Assembly: GCA_002404055.1 (NCBI GenBank)
Contig: DHIZ01000020.1
Span: forward strand, 1 to 31,433
Direction of reading: 5' to 3'
DNA: 31,433 nt
Source: Chloroflexi bacterium UBA4733
GTDB lineage: Bacteria; Chloroflexota; UBA4733
Shown here: positions 23,106 to 31,433 of the stretch, in pieces
Layout of the letters: each line of letters opens with the position of its first letter
Numbering within the stretch: position 1 is the stretch's first letter
Program-made: the position numbers and the translations under genes
Notes under the pieces: model-generated
What the model was told of the DNA's origin: nothing
The model's input: the letters and a program-made list of their open reading frames with translations, nothing else
Database searches by the model: none

Positions 23106-23735
23106 GCATGCGATGCAGTACACCTGTGATCGGACCAGGCCGGCAAGAGAGGGAAGTGCGCGATCCAAGCCAAGCAGCGGCGCCAAGCCGGCATGCCGAC
23201 TCGAAAGTTCACGTAGTCCAACCGCCTTAAGCATTCGCCGCAAACTTTTGAGCGTGTAGAAATGGAGGTGCGTCTCATCAAGTATCCCTTCGCGCTCATA
23301 ACGCCAATCGCCGCGTAGGCCAAGTTGCAGCAGCACACTTACATGGCGGACGTTTGGGACGGAAATGAGGACGAGACCGCCAGGAGCCAACCACTCTTTG
23401 GCGCGGCCCAACGCCCGCACCGGGTCAAGTAAATGCTCTAAGACGTCGGCAAAGATAATCAAGTCGAAAGCTTCACCCGGCATCGGCCTCCATGCTTCGA
23501 ATGTTTGCGTCGACACGTGATCGTAGACGGTCGCCGCCTGGGCGGCGGCTTTAGCGACCGGCTCTATCCCAACGATGTACGAGGCGCCGAATCCCCGAAG
23601 CACTGGCGCATCCGCGCCGCCGGCACAGCCGACGTTGAGTACCCGCGGAAACGTGCGCCGGACATTGCCGGATAGGAACTCGTAGAGCAACGTCCGTGGG
23701 TGTCGATAATAGCTATCGTGCTTCGCTTGAAGCAT
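23079..23735 (-). CDS. Class I SAM-dependent methyltransferase
   Basis: About 218 residues. Seen: RVLNVGCAGGADAPVLRGFG (SAM-binding motif I), IVGIEPVAKAAAQAA (motif II, acidic then Pro), AFDLIIFADVLEHLLDP (motif IV) and LAPGGLVLISVPNVRHVSVL (motif VI). GDWRYEREGILDETHLHFYT follows, common in methyltransferases of glycan clusters. The ATG at 23735 has AGGAG 10 bases before it. It lies 51 bases behind a GT2 gene on the same strand, so a two-gene operon is likely, probably modifying a sugar added by that GT2. The C-terminal end abuts the broken-gene region, and its last residues may have been affected by rearrangement. Confidence 0.82.
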   Translation of the reverse strand: MLQAKHDSYYRHPRTLLYEFLSGNVRRTFPRVLNVGCAGGADAPVLRGFGASYIVGIEPVAKAAAQAATVYDHVSTQTFEAWRPMPGEAFDLIIFADVLEHLLDPVRALGRAKEWLAPGGLVLISVPNVRHVSVLLQLGLRGDWRYEREGILDETHLHFYTLKSLRRMLKAVGLRELSSRHAGLAPLLGLDRALPSLAGLVRSQVYCIACPVPSVSSY

Positions 23736-23786
23736 TATTCGGCATCTCCTGAATCATCAAACCCATCGTTCACCTTGAGTGAGCAC

Positions 23787-24857
23787 CTATCGTACCTGGA
23801 TACGCGGCAACCGGCGCGCCAGGCGAAAAGCGGTGCGCAAGCGAGTGAACGGCGGACCGAAGTAGCGTCGAATGGTACCGTCATCCACGCAGCGAGTCCG
23901 CTGTACTATGCGTCGGCGCTTCCAGGTTGCTCTAATGTTGCGCATATTCCAGCCTACCGCTGCGGCGTACGCGCGCCAGAGGCCAGCGTGCCCCAACGCC
24001 GTTGCGCCCATGCACTCAATAGCACCGGATAGTCCCCAGCATGCCAGGGCAAACGCCAGAGACGGCCGTGAGTAGTTCTTTAGTAGCATCGCCAGTTGAT
24101 TACGACGTCCCAAGTACAGGCGTTGCCAGGTGGTGGTCACGGCACCTTCCTGGTAGCCAAGGAGAGCACCCGCGAGCGTCCCACCGCCGATGTGATAGAC
24201 GGTTGCGCGTAGGTCACAGCCCACGCGGCACTTTGCCAGATGAGCACGCCACTGAAGGTCCGCCTCTTCATAGAAGGCAAAAAAGCGGTCGTCGAAGCCA
24301 CCGAGTGTCAGAAAATCGGTTCGGTTGACCAGCAAGGCGGCACCACATACAAAAAATGGTCGCTCTAGGACGTTGGATTGGACTGGATCCCCTAAGAAGT
24401 CTATAGTCATCGGCCCAGACTGGAAGGTGCCATCGGGATTGACGAGGATGGGGCCAGCAATGCTATACCCCGTCCGCGCGAACGCGAGCAGTTCTGCCAG
24501 TGCGCCCGGAGCGCACCACGCGTCATTGTTCAGGAGCAAGCAGTACTCACCCTTTGCGGCACGGACGCCCCGGTTGCACGCCTCGGCAAACCCGCAGTTG
24601 TGCTCCAGGGCCATGACGTTCACCGCCTCCTCCTGGCGACGTAGGCCGACGAGGGTTCCGTCCGTCGACCCATTATCAACGACCAGAATCTCAAATGGCT
24701 CGGCAAGACTGGCGCACTCGGTGAGAGTGTTGGAAAGGCAGGTCGCTAAGTGATGCCACCCGTTGTGGGTGGGGATTACTACAGAAACGCTCACGATCTT
24801 GTCGCAAGCCTCTGGAACCGTACTTGCTAACCGCCCTACATCGTCACTTACCGACAC
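23787..24857 (-). CDS. GT2-family glycosyltransferase, rhamnosyltransferase-like
   Basis: GT-A inverting glycosyltransferase of 356 residues. Seen: SVSVVIPTHNGWHHLATCL, FEILVVDNGSTDGT, EHNCGFAEACNRGVRAAKGE, LLLNNDAWCAPGAL with the NND metal motif, and FVCGAALLVNRTDFLTLGGFD. RFFAFYEEADLQWRAHLAKC supplies the catalytic acidic residues. These features resemble WbbL-type rhamnosyltransferases. The C-terminal region is hydrophobic in places and strongly basic at the end. The GTG start at 24857 is well supported by AGGAGG 8 bases before it. Divergent from the large GT-C-like gene at 24924, with a 66-base shared promoter region. Confidence 0.88.
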   Translation of the reverse strand: MSVSDDVGRLASTVPEACDKIVSVSVVIPTHNGWHHLATCLSNTLTECASLAEPFEILVVDNGSTDGTLVGLRRQEEAVNVMALEHNCGFAEACNRGVRAAKGEYCLLLNNDAWCAPGALAELLAFARTGYSIAGPILVNPDGTFQSGPMTIDFLGDPVQSNVLERPFFVCGAALLVNRTDFLTLGGFDDRFFAFYEEADLQWRAHLAKCRVGCDLRATVYHIGGGTLAGALLGYQEGAVTTTWQRLYLGRRNQLAMLLKNYSRPSLAFALACWGLSGAIECMGATALGHAGLWRAYAAAVGWNMRNIRATWKRRRIVQRTRCVDDGTIRRYFGPPFTRLRTAFRLARRLPRIQVR

Positions 24858-24923
24858 TGGCTAAACCTCCTGGTTCCGCCGCTATCGTACCTCGGCGGCA
24901 ACGCGCATGGTAGCCTAGCACCA

Positions 24924-27428
24924 ATGTTTACCCCGCCCGACCCCATAACTGCCCAAGTCCATGAACCGCGACGCGGGGTACCGAACGGCTATCTCCTGGG
25001 TACTAGGACGTTTCGGGGTGTTGTCCGCCGCTTGGGGGCGCTGACCGGCAACGTTCGAACGAACCTGGCTTGCCGAGCAATGCGACAATATGTGGCGCAG
25101 ATCACTCTCGTGGTGCTTGCCGTGCTAACGGTATCCGCCTGGGGACCGCCGAGCGCTCTCCTAGCTAGCGGCGACATCTTCCCGACGACGCAGTTAAATC
25201 CGTCCAAATGGTTGCCGGCGGGGCTTCGGGTCTGGAATACGGCCTTTACTGGCGGAGGCGACCTGCACTACGGCTCAGGGCTAGCGCTCTTGAGTGCCGA
25301 AGCTTGGCTACCGCGGCAACTGGGCGTTTCGGCGGCGTTGGTGCAGCGAGCCGAGCTCGCCGTCTTGCTAGCCGTCACGCTCGTCTCCATGTACGCCTTA
25401 ATCCCCGAGCTTGGTATCAGCACTCAGCCATTGCCGCGCACACTCGGCAGTATCGCCTATGCGTATAGCCTGGGATTGATTGTCGGCATCCCGAATACCC
25501 TCGACTTCGTCGCCTTTTGCCTGCCGGTCTTGCTTCCTTTGCTCTACGTGCGCGTCTTGCACGCTCGCGGTGCGCAAACGACCCGACGAATAGCCGTGTT
25601 GGCCATCGCCAGCCAGTTACTTGCCATCGCCTTCAACAATCCGCCGCTCGCTTTGGTCAGCGTACTTCAGTCTGCCCTGGTGGCTACAGTACTCCTAATC
25701 CGATATCAGCGACGGCCCCATGTTGTCTTCAGGACTGTGGTTGCGCTGGTTGCTGTCGCTGCCCTTAGCACATGGTGGCTCATCCCTGCTTACGTTACGT
25801 CGTTCAACGCGTCCGTGCAGATCACTACTGCTACGAATGTCACATCGTGGTCATGGACGCACGTTCGGGCCAGCTTGCTCAACGTCTGGCGCTTCACCGC
25901 CAGCTGGGCTTGGCGCCTACCGTCAGTCTTTCCATGGTCTGCATTCTACAACCCACGTTGGTTACAGATACTGTTACTCTGGCCGCTGGGCGTGGTCATG
26001 GTTAGTATGTTGGTGGCCTTTCGTCGGCGACGAGGCGACCTCTTGGTGTGGGTCAGCGTCGCCATCCTCACAGCGTGGTTGATGAAGGGCCTCCATCCCC
26101 CGCTCAGTGCCACGAACCTCTGGCTCTATCAACACGTACCCGGCTTCTTCCTATTCCGTGAACCTTCCAACAAGTTCAGCCAGTTCCTCGCGTTCTCCTG
26201 CGCCTTGCTCCTGGTCACTGTTGTTACCAGCCCGAACGAGCGACGAGTGCGGGTGCTGTCCCTAATGGCCGGTTTCGTCCTGGTGGCGACGCTCGCGGTT
26301 CCGGCCATCACTGGTTCGGTCACTGCCGATGATCCGGTACGACTCGCCCCGGTGCGCGTCACGATTCCCAGCGACTGGTGGCGTATGGCAACCTATATCA
26401 ACGGCTTACCTACCAACGGTGGTGTCGCCTTGCTCCCTGACGACGACTACTATCAAATGCCCTATCGTTGGGGCTTTTACGGTGACGACCTGTTAGGGGA
26501 GGAACTATTCGATCGGCCCGTATTCTACCTATACGATACCCCTCAGGGCTATTCGTCGGCAGCCGGTTCGTTGGGGGATCTGGATGCGCAACTTATCCAG
26601 CAACTGAAGAAGAACGATGACTCGGCTCTGGCGCCGACGCTCGGCGCACAGAATGTACGATACGTGCTCCTCCGGCGCGACGTGAAGTCCGTTATGCAAG
26701 GTCGCCAATATGTTCCGCCCGAGCGTTTGGCAGTGCTTCTTGCTGCCAATCCGGATATGCGGCTGGTACGCACCATTGGCTCCCTGGACCTCTACGAAAT
26801 AACTTCGGCACTCGTGCATGCCGGTATTTATGCCGTTGCCCCGGAGCAGACCGTGCCGGTTCCGGCAGCAGCGATCAGCGACGTGGCAACCGCGAGCCGT
26901 CATGAAATGGTGACAGTGAACACGTCCAATGGCGCATGTACTTCTCCCGCCGTCTCAGCACCTGGGACGGCCAATGTCCATGTTGCCTTGCGCGCTCGCC
27001 ACTGGGACGGGTATACCCTGGAAATCACCGGGGCGCGAGGTCCTGTGCTCTTAGTTTTGAATCAATCGAACAATTCCGGTTGGGTAGCCGCAGTGCAGTC
27101 GGGCGTGGTGAGCGGTTGTCCCATATCTCACGTGGTTGTCGACGGATTTGCCAACGGCTGGTGGATTGACGCACCGGGGCCGACGACCATTCGGCTTACC
27201 TTCGTACCCCAGCGTTTGGCAGATGATGCCGCGCTCCTCTCACTCGTAACCCTAATACTCTGCGCGGCGTTTGCCACCACACCGCTTGTAGTCGAGGTTC
27301 TCCGGCGTGCCAGGGGGGCGCCGCGCCGGGTAGACAGTAACGTAACTCCTAGCTGCTGTCTCGCGCGCGCTGACGCTGGGGCCGAGAGCAGAGACCGCGG
27401 TAGTCAGAACGTTGCTCCTGACGACTGA
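24924..27428 (+). CDS. Large GT-C-like membrane glycosyltransferase, AftD/DUF3367-like
   Basis: 834 residues. About 12 hydrophobic segments occupy the first 460 residues, followed by an extracytoplasmic region of about 300 residues and one final membrane segment (LLSLVTLILCAAFATTPLVV) with a polar tail. An early GGDLHYGSGLALLSAEAWLP loop and the later FFLFREPSNKFSQFLAFSCA loop are typical of AftD-type arabinofuranosyltransferases and related GT-C proteins, which use polyprenyl-phosphate sugars on the outer face. An Ig- or CBM-like part lies around residues 680-780 (LVLNQSNNSGWVAAV). The start is uncertain: no ribosome-binding site precedes ATG 24924, and ATG 25080, just before the first membrane segment, is an alternative. 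The actual sugar is unknown. Confidence 0.7.
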   Translation: MFTPPDPITAQVHEPRRGVPNGYLLGTRTFRGVVRRLGALTGNVRTNLACRAMRQYVAQITLVVLAVLTVSAWGPPSALLASGDIFPTTQLNPSKWLPAGLRVWNTAFTGGGDLHYGSGLALLSAEAWLPRQLGVSAALVQRAELAVLLAVTLVSMYALIPELGISTQPLPRTLGSIAYAYSLGLIVGIPNTLDFVAFCLPVLLPLLYVRVLHARGAQTTRRIAVLAIASQLLAIAFNNPPLALVSVLQSALVATVLLIRYQRRPHVVFRTVVALVAVAALSTWWLIPAYVTSFNASVQITTATNVTSWSWTHVRASLLNVWRFTASWAWRLPSVFPWSAFYNPRWLQILLLWPLGVVMVSMLVAFRRRRGDLLVWVSVAILTAWLMKGLHPPLSATNLWLYQHVPGFFLFREPSNKFSQFLAFSCALLLVTVVTSPNERRVRVLSLMAGFVLVATLAVPAITGSVTADDPVRLAPVRVTIPSDWWRMATYINGLPTNGGVALLPDDDYYQMPYRWGFYGDDLLGEELFDRPVFYLYDTPQGYSSAAGSLGDLDAQLIQQLKKNDDSALAPTLGAQNVRYVLLRRDVKSVMQGRQYVPPERLAVLLAANPDMRLVRTIGSLDLYEITSALVHAGIYAVAPEQTVPVPAAAISDVATASRHEMVTVNTSNGACTSPAVSAPGTANVHVALRARHWDGYTLEITGARGPVLLVLNQSNNSGWVAAVQSGVVSGCPISHVVVDGFANGWWIDAPGPTTIRLTFVPQRLADDAALLSLVTLILCAAFATTPLVVEVLRRARGAPRRVDSNVTPSCCLARADAGAESRDRGSQNVAPDD

Positions 27429-27490
27429 CACGGACCGAAGATCTCCGCGGGGCGGACTCTCAAAACTGGGAGAGCAGGATCGAGCGCAAG

Positions 27491-30157
27491 ATGACGCCGC
27501 ATTTTGGTAGACGCACTCCGTCATGGGTGGGATGTGTCGGCGCGCTTCTGCTATTCATGTGTAGTGTTGGCTTGATGGGCGCTGTTCTGCGGCACTGGAA
27601 TGGCTGGCTGTATGGAATCGGTGGCGATGGTGCGGGCGCACCGGCGGGCATCGCCACGTTCCGCCTCGCAATGGCCGACGGTGGGCCGTTCCCATCGCTC
27701 ACTGGCGCACCTTTTTTCCAGCCAAATCTGGGCGCTGCGGCCGATCCCTTATGGTGGCACACTGGAGCGCTGTTGGCGGGCATCTTCACTTCTGTGGGAG
27801 CCGCGAACACCCTCGTCTTCATTGGACTCGCCGGAAGTGCTCTTGCCATCTATGTCCTACTACGCGGTTACAACGTGGCGAGCGGTGCGGCAATTCTCGG
27901 TGCATTGATCTATGGATTCTGTCCTATCCGTCTCGCTGAAGCGCAAGAGCACTTCCTGATCCTTGATGGATTCTGGTTTGTCATTGAGGGCGGGATACTG
28001 CTCGTACTCGCCCGCCGTCGGCAGCTTCGCTGGGCAGGACTGCTTGGACTGTGCATCGCCGTCACTGAGTTGGACAATCCCTACCTAGGCTACTTTGCCA
28101 GCGTGTTGGCGGCGTCCTGGTTCGCGGTGGCTGGAGTTAGGCAAGCTCTTCAGTATAAATGGTCTTCGCTCAGGTCGCTAGTCTTCCAATCCATCGTTGC
28201 GCTGGCGGTGCTTCTCATCGTGGTCCTTCCCACGCAATGGTCGCTCCTCGCCGCTCCGAAGGCCGCATCCTACGCCAACGATAATTCCATTTCTTTAGAC
28301 CGTAGCCTCGGCGATCTCGATCGCCTCTCACTACGCTGGTGGAACTTCTTCCTGCCGTTCCCTGAAAATCCCATCCTTGGCCCTCTCGGTCGCTCCACGT
28401 TCGACGCCCACCTCGGGGTAGATGCGGTAACTGAGCAGAGCACGATGATCGGCTACATCGCCCTGGCACTGGCGGTCGTCGGCGCTTTCTACGCCTTTCG
28501 TCTGAAAAGGCCAGTTTCTCCGAGCCCGGTCGCATCTCCAGGAGCGTCACGTTACCTGGCAAAGCCTGGCGAAGCCGTTGGTTTGGGCACATTGGAGCCG
28601 CGACCACGGGACACACGTGAACTCGCCACTCTCGCCCTCGTCTGTGTCGGCTCCGGCATTATCTTCGGGCTGCCGCCAGAATTCCGGCTTGGTCCGCTTC
28701 TCATCCCCACGCCGCCTTATTTTGTCCATGCGTTGCTTCCTGAAATCCGGACGACCTCCCGTATCGACCTGGTGATCCAGCTTGGCGTCGCTATCCTGGC
28801 GGCGCTCGGTGCTTCCTTCCTCCTCTCCAAGGTCCGCTCTCCCGGTCGCCGGAACCTCCTAGCCGGTGCTCTCGCCTTGGGCATCATGCTCGAGTACACA
28901 AATGTTCCCCCCTGGCGCTACGTGAAGCTGCTGCCGGCGCCTCCAATCTATCAGTGGTTGGCTTCCCTTACACCGCAACAAGCGGGAATCGTTGTTCAAT
29001 ACCCTATCGCCCCATCGGACCAGGCGACCACTCCCCTGTACGCCTTTTACGCCTACGATGTTCATCACCACCCGCTCTTCAACGGTGGCCTTCGCGATAC
29101 GCCGCCGGACGCCTTGCGTCGTAATATGCTTGATCTACTCAATCCTACCGGTCCTGCTGTCTGGTCCGCACTCGGTGTGAAGACCGTCACCGTCGAGACG
29201 ACCTACTACGCCGAGTCCTACCACAACGTTGGTCTGACATGGCATAGCGGCTCCAACGGCTTCTCGCAGCAGTTACCGGCGGGTCTTGCCGTACGCCACA
29301 TTGATGCGGGCGCCACCGGCTACGCCGTGACGGCTGCTCCATCCGCGCTGGCGGCGGGATTAGGAACAGGCTTCGGCGACGCCGTGCTGGAACAGGATGG
29401 CCGCGAGTGGCGGTGGATCGGCGGGCAGTCAACGGTCTGGCTGGATAACGTCACGCAGACAACGGTGAAGACAGTCCTGTGGACGGTAGCGCATAACAAT
29501 GCCACGGCGCATACGCTGGGCTGGCCTGGCTACCTGCCGGCGCCCGTGTCCGCCGCCGAGCGCGAGACTCCTGTCGCCCTTGCCTTCACGGCCCAACCAG
29601 GCATGCACTCAGTTGTGCTGAATGTCGAAGGACAACAGCGGCCGCTGCAGGGCGGCAGCACCGCGATACCGGTCTCGCTAGAGCTGCGCAGTCTGGAGCC
29701 GGCACCGGTACGGCCATTAAGCGCCCAGTTCATTGAGGGAGGAACCGCGCGCTGGACCATCACGGGGGTGAGCACTGACGCCTGTACCGTTCAGGCGGGC
29801 GGTACCCTCGACATCGCCTTACTCTGGCACGTAAATGCGCCTACCGACGCCGATCAGACGGTCTTTGTGCATCTGCTTGACCCGTCCGGCAAGCTTGTCG
29901 CGCAAGCGGATGGGCAGCCCGATGGCGGATCCATCGCCACCGGCCAGCCGGCGCCCTCCCCGGATGTCAGCGATGCCCATGCGTTGCTGCTTCCACGCAC
30001 CCTGCCGCCTGGCCGCTACCGGATGCAGGCCGGCCTGTACAACGCCAAGACGATGGCGCGGTTGTCCCTGGCAAGCGGCGGTGATGCAGTGGACCTCGGC
30101 AGTGTCACCGTGATTGCTCCCTCCAACGGGCCGAAGCGGATACCGTGTTCCTGGTAA
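27491..30157 (+). CDS. Large polytopic membrane protein, GT-C/YfhO-like, with extracytoplasmic C-terminus
   Basis: 888 residues. About 11 membrane segments lie in the first 475 residues, starting with VGCVGALLLFMCSVGLMGAV. The first loop contains GGDGAGAPAGIATFRLAMAD and then PFFQPNLGAAADPLWWHTGA; an acidic residue in this position is usual for GT-C enzymes. After the last membrane segment (about residue 470) come a YfhO-like part (IVVQYPIAPSDQATTPLYAF, then GGLRDTPPDALRRNMLDLL) and a C-terminal beta-rich domain (LDIALLWHVNAPTDADQTVF, then PPGRYRMQAGLYNAKT). The latter resembles the Ig-like domain often fused to such proteins. It follows the AftD-like gene by 62 bases and likely belongs to the same transcript. 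Function inferred from layout only. Confidence 0.65.
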   Translation: MTPHFGRRTPSWVGCVGALLLFMCSVGLMGAVLRHWNGWLYGIGGDGAGAPAGIATFRLAMADGGPFPSLTGAPFFQPNLGAAADPLWWHTGALLAGIFTSVGAANTLVFIGLAGSALAIYVLLRGYNVASGAAILGALIYGFCPIRLAEAQEHFLILDGFWFVIEGGILLVLARRRQLRWAGLLGLCIAVTELDNPYLGYFASVLAASWFAVAGVRQALQYKWSSLRSLVFQSIVALAVLLIVVLPTQWSLLAAPKAASYANDNSISLDRSLGDLDRLSLRWWNFFLPFPENPILGPLGRSTFDAHLGVDAVTEQSTMIGYIALALAVVGAFYAFRLKRPVSPSPVASPGASRYLAKPGEAVGLGTLEPRPRDTRELATLALVCVGSGIIFGLPPEFRLGPLLIPTPPYFVHALLPEIRTTSRIDLVIQLGVAILAALGASFLLSKVRSPGRRNLLAGALALGIMLEYTNVPPWRYVKLLPAPPIYQWLASLTPQQAGIVVQYPIAPSDQATTPLYAFYAYDVHHHPLFNGGLRDTPPDALRRNMLDLLNPTGPAVWSALGVKTVTVETTYYAESYHNVGLTWHSGSNGFSQQLPAGLAVRHIDAGATGYAVTAAPSALAAGLGTGFGDAVLEQDGREWRWIGGQSTVWLDNVTQTTVKTVLWTVAHNNATAHTLGWPGYLPAPVSAAERETPVALAFTAQPGMHSVVLNVEGQQRPLQGGSTAIPVSLELRSLEPAPVRPLSAQFIEGGTARWTITGVSTDACTVQAGGTLDIALLWHVNAPTDADQTVFVHLLDPSGKLVAQADGQPDGGSIATGQPAPSPDVSDAHALLLPRTLPPGRYRMQAGLYNAKTMARLSLASGGDAVDLGSVTVIAPSNGPKRIPCSW

Positions 30158-30167
30158 AACGACCGCT

Positions 30168-30386
30168 GTGAACACTCCTGTGATACCGGAACTGGAATCC
30201 AACCATCCGCGCATCTGGTATGTAGACGACAAGAACAAGCCAGGCCACCTGGCGCAGAACGCGTTGGACGCATCGGCAAAAATTATCGGCTATTGGAAAA
30301 CCGATAGCGGCGCCGTTCGTCTCTATTCCACAGGGCATGGCGGCACCGCGGCTTTGATACACGAAGGTGGTACGGTAGAGTGGTGA
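30168..30386 (+). CDS. Short protein resembling the C-terminus of a PMT-type (GT39) glycosyltransferase
   Basis: 72 residues from a GTG that lies 10 bases after the previous stop. The pattern HPRIWYVDDKNKPGHLAQNA, then SAKIIGYWKTDSGAVRLYST, resembles the soluble C-terminal tail of dolichyl-phosphate-mannose transferase-like membrane proteins, with no membrane segment left. No ribosome-binding site is visible. It is either the last piece of a lost GT39 gene or a short independent protein. The next gene starts 1 base after its TGA. I would treat it as a probable remnant. Confidence 0.4.
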   Translation: MNTPVIPELESNHPRIWYVDDKNKPGHLAQNALDASAKIIGYWKTDSGAVRLYSTGHGGTAALIHEGGTVEW

Positions 30387-30387
30387 T

Positions 30388-31227
30388 GTGGCACGGTGGC
30401 GTGATGCAATGGTAGCGACAGAGGCCGTTGCGACGGTGGTCGTCGGCGGTTCTGAAGCCGAAGCAGCTCCAAACGTTGGCGGCTTCGTCGCCACTGCCTG
30501 TATCATCTTCCTCTACCTGCTGCTGGCGCTTACCTGGCGCATCGGCGCTATCGGAGATGTGCTCTTCGGGGCCGCTCTGGCCGGGCTCGTGTTCCGCATA
30601 CCGCACACGGTAGCAATTTGGGCCGGGCTCACAATCCTCGTTGCGACCGCCCTTGCCCTTGCCCTCAACAGCGCAGTCGTTGCGGAGAGTCTTGCCAACT
30701 ATGCCTACTACGGCCTTGCCGTCGGTTGTCTGTGGGCTATCTGGAATGGCGCCGCTGAGCGGTTCCGCTGGAACATGCCGGCAACGGTACTGCACGAGTA
30801 CCTCTCACGTCGCCACGTCTACCGGGCGATACCTGCCCCCCTGTTGGCGGCAACTCTGGTGCTCGCCGGTGCAGCGATCTTAGTCGCGGACGTAGCGAGA
30901 CCTGCCGGGAGCCTACTTGCCGGTGCTATTGTGTTCACCGGCCTCCGCCGACCACGCTTCACCTTTGTCCTCTGCGCAGGCGCCACGCTCATCGTGCTGT
31001 CCAATTTGCTGGTCTTTGCGCATCTCCGGTCTCCGGCGATCAGTGCCGGTCTGCTGGCCGGGGGGGCGTTTCTTGTAGCACTCATCCAACTCGGCTGGCG
31101 AAGGATACGGCGGCAGTTCAGCCGGCGTGTAGAGCGGCAGGCGTTGGTTGCTACCGGAGGGGCCGAACGGTCCGTCGGTACACCTCACCCTGTTCAGGGC
31201 AGTGATCGAATGCCAGCGGATGTCTGA
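30388..31227 (+). CDS. Polytopic membrane protein of unknown function
   Basis: 279 residues with 7-8 hydrophobic segments between about residues 33 and 235, for example FVATACIIFLYLLLALTW, TILVATALALALNSAVV and FTFVLCAGATLIVLSNLLVF. A polar stretch near residues 130-148 (AAERFRWNMPATVLHEYLSR) separates the two halves. The C-terminus is basic and then polar. I do not recognise the family; position suggests a role in the same glycan pathway. The GTG at 30388 directly follows the previous stop; ATG 30409 is an alternative, and neither has a clear ribosome-binding site. The next gene overlaps its end by 8 bases. Confidence 0.55.
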   Translation: MARWRDAMVATEAVATVVVGGSEAEAAPNVGGFVATACIIFLYLLLALTWRIGAIGDVLFGAALAGLVFRIPHTVAIWAGLTILVATALALALNSAVVAESLANYAYYGLAVGCLWAIWNGAAERFRWNMPATVLHEYLSRRHVYRAIPAPLLAATLVLAGAAILVADVARPAGSLLAGAIVFTGLRRPRFTFVLCAGATLIVLSNLLVFAHLRSPAISAGLLAGGAFLVALIQLGWRRIRRQFSRRVERQALVATGGAERSVGTPHPVQGSDRMPADV

Positions 31228-31433
31228 GTCAGCACCGAAGAGTTCTGCCCGGAAAGAAGCTACCGCCGGCATCATCGCCGGCATCGTTCTGACGCTCGCT
31301 GCGTGGCTTGGCACCGGTACGCCCGGCGCCTTCCTGAGCAGCCACCTTACGGCGGAACAGGCAGGCATCGCCCGACAAGCCGTCCCCGGCGCTGCTGCCG
31401 TGCTGCCGACGCCTACGGCCACACCCGTGCCCC
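31220..31433 (+). CDS. Exported or membrane-anchored protein, 5' part only
   Basis: ATG 31220 overlaps the end of the preceding gene and opens a frame that stays open to the window edge (71 codons). The N-terminus has a charged start, SESAPKSSARKEA, then a hydrophobic segment AGIIAGIVLTLAAWLG, a likely signal anchor. A Thr/Pro-rich stretch at the edge (LPTPTATPVP) is typical of linkers in exported Chloroflexota proteins. The gene continues outside the window, so its function cannot be told. Confidence 0.6.
   Translation, partial: MSESAPKSSARKEATAGIIAGIVLTLAAWLGTGTPGAFLSSHLTAEQAGIARQAVPGAAAVLPTPTATPVP

Overview
The window is a GC-rich bacterial chromosome segment, most likely from the Chloroflexota or a neighbouring phylum. 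This rests on an archaeal/eukaryotic-type prolyl-tRNA synthetase, a Uma2-family protein, a secreted protein with RLLDTR modules, a PTPTATP-type exported protein at the right edge and palindromic 'gactgaagtc' repeats. The assignment is inferred from gene content; no rRNA or other marker is present.

Left part (1-11.9 kb) is housekeeping and regulation. proS, tgt and adk run on the + strand. A MurR/RpiR-type SIS-domain regulator, purA, an AbrB-like antitoxin gene and a Uma2-family gene follow; this block is bracketed by two directly oriented copies of a dispersed palindromic repeat (3474-3581 and 6871-7022). On the - strand a NagA-like deacetylase and a Gfo/Idh/MocA oxidoreductase overlap by ATGA, preceded by a YtxH/LEA-like protein. 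An orphan OmpR-type response regulator and a conserved protein of unknown function lie beyond.

Middle (11.9-15.5 kb) is one large exported protein of 1184 residues. It has a signal peptide, a long N-terminal domain, an Ig-like domain, a jelly-roll-like domain and three C-terminal repeats of about 130 residues.

Right part (15.9-31.4 kb) is a cell-surface glycan locus: an oligosaccharide flippase, a DPM1/ALG5-like GT2, a GT4 and an AT-richer GT2. Next comes a stretch of broken genes (20.4-23.1 kb), a - strand pair (GT2 and SAM methyltransferase), two very large multi-membrane GT-C-like proteins with extracytoplasmic C-termini, a short PMT-like C-terminal fragment, a polytopic membrane protein and the start of another exported protein. 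The plausible logic is polyprenyl-phosphate-linked sugars made by the GT2 enzymes, flipping, and transfer outside by GT-C enzymes.

The most unusual part is 20.4-23.1 kb. A GmhA N-terminal remnant is joined to the C-terminal half of a sugar nucleotidyltransferase. A methyltransferase frame follows that is intact except for two TGA codons, both where I expect tryptophan. An FkbM methyltransferase then runs directly into the frameshifted C-terminus of a GT4 glycosyltransferase. I read this as an eroded heptose/glycan module rather than a new working system. I saw no CRISPR array, tRNA, rRNA or insertion sequence with transposase.
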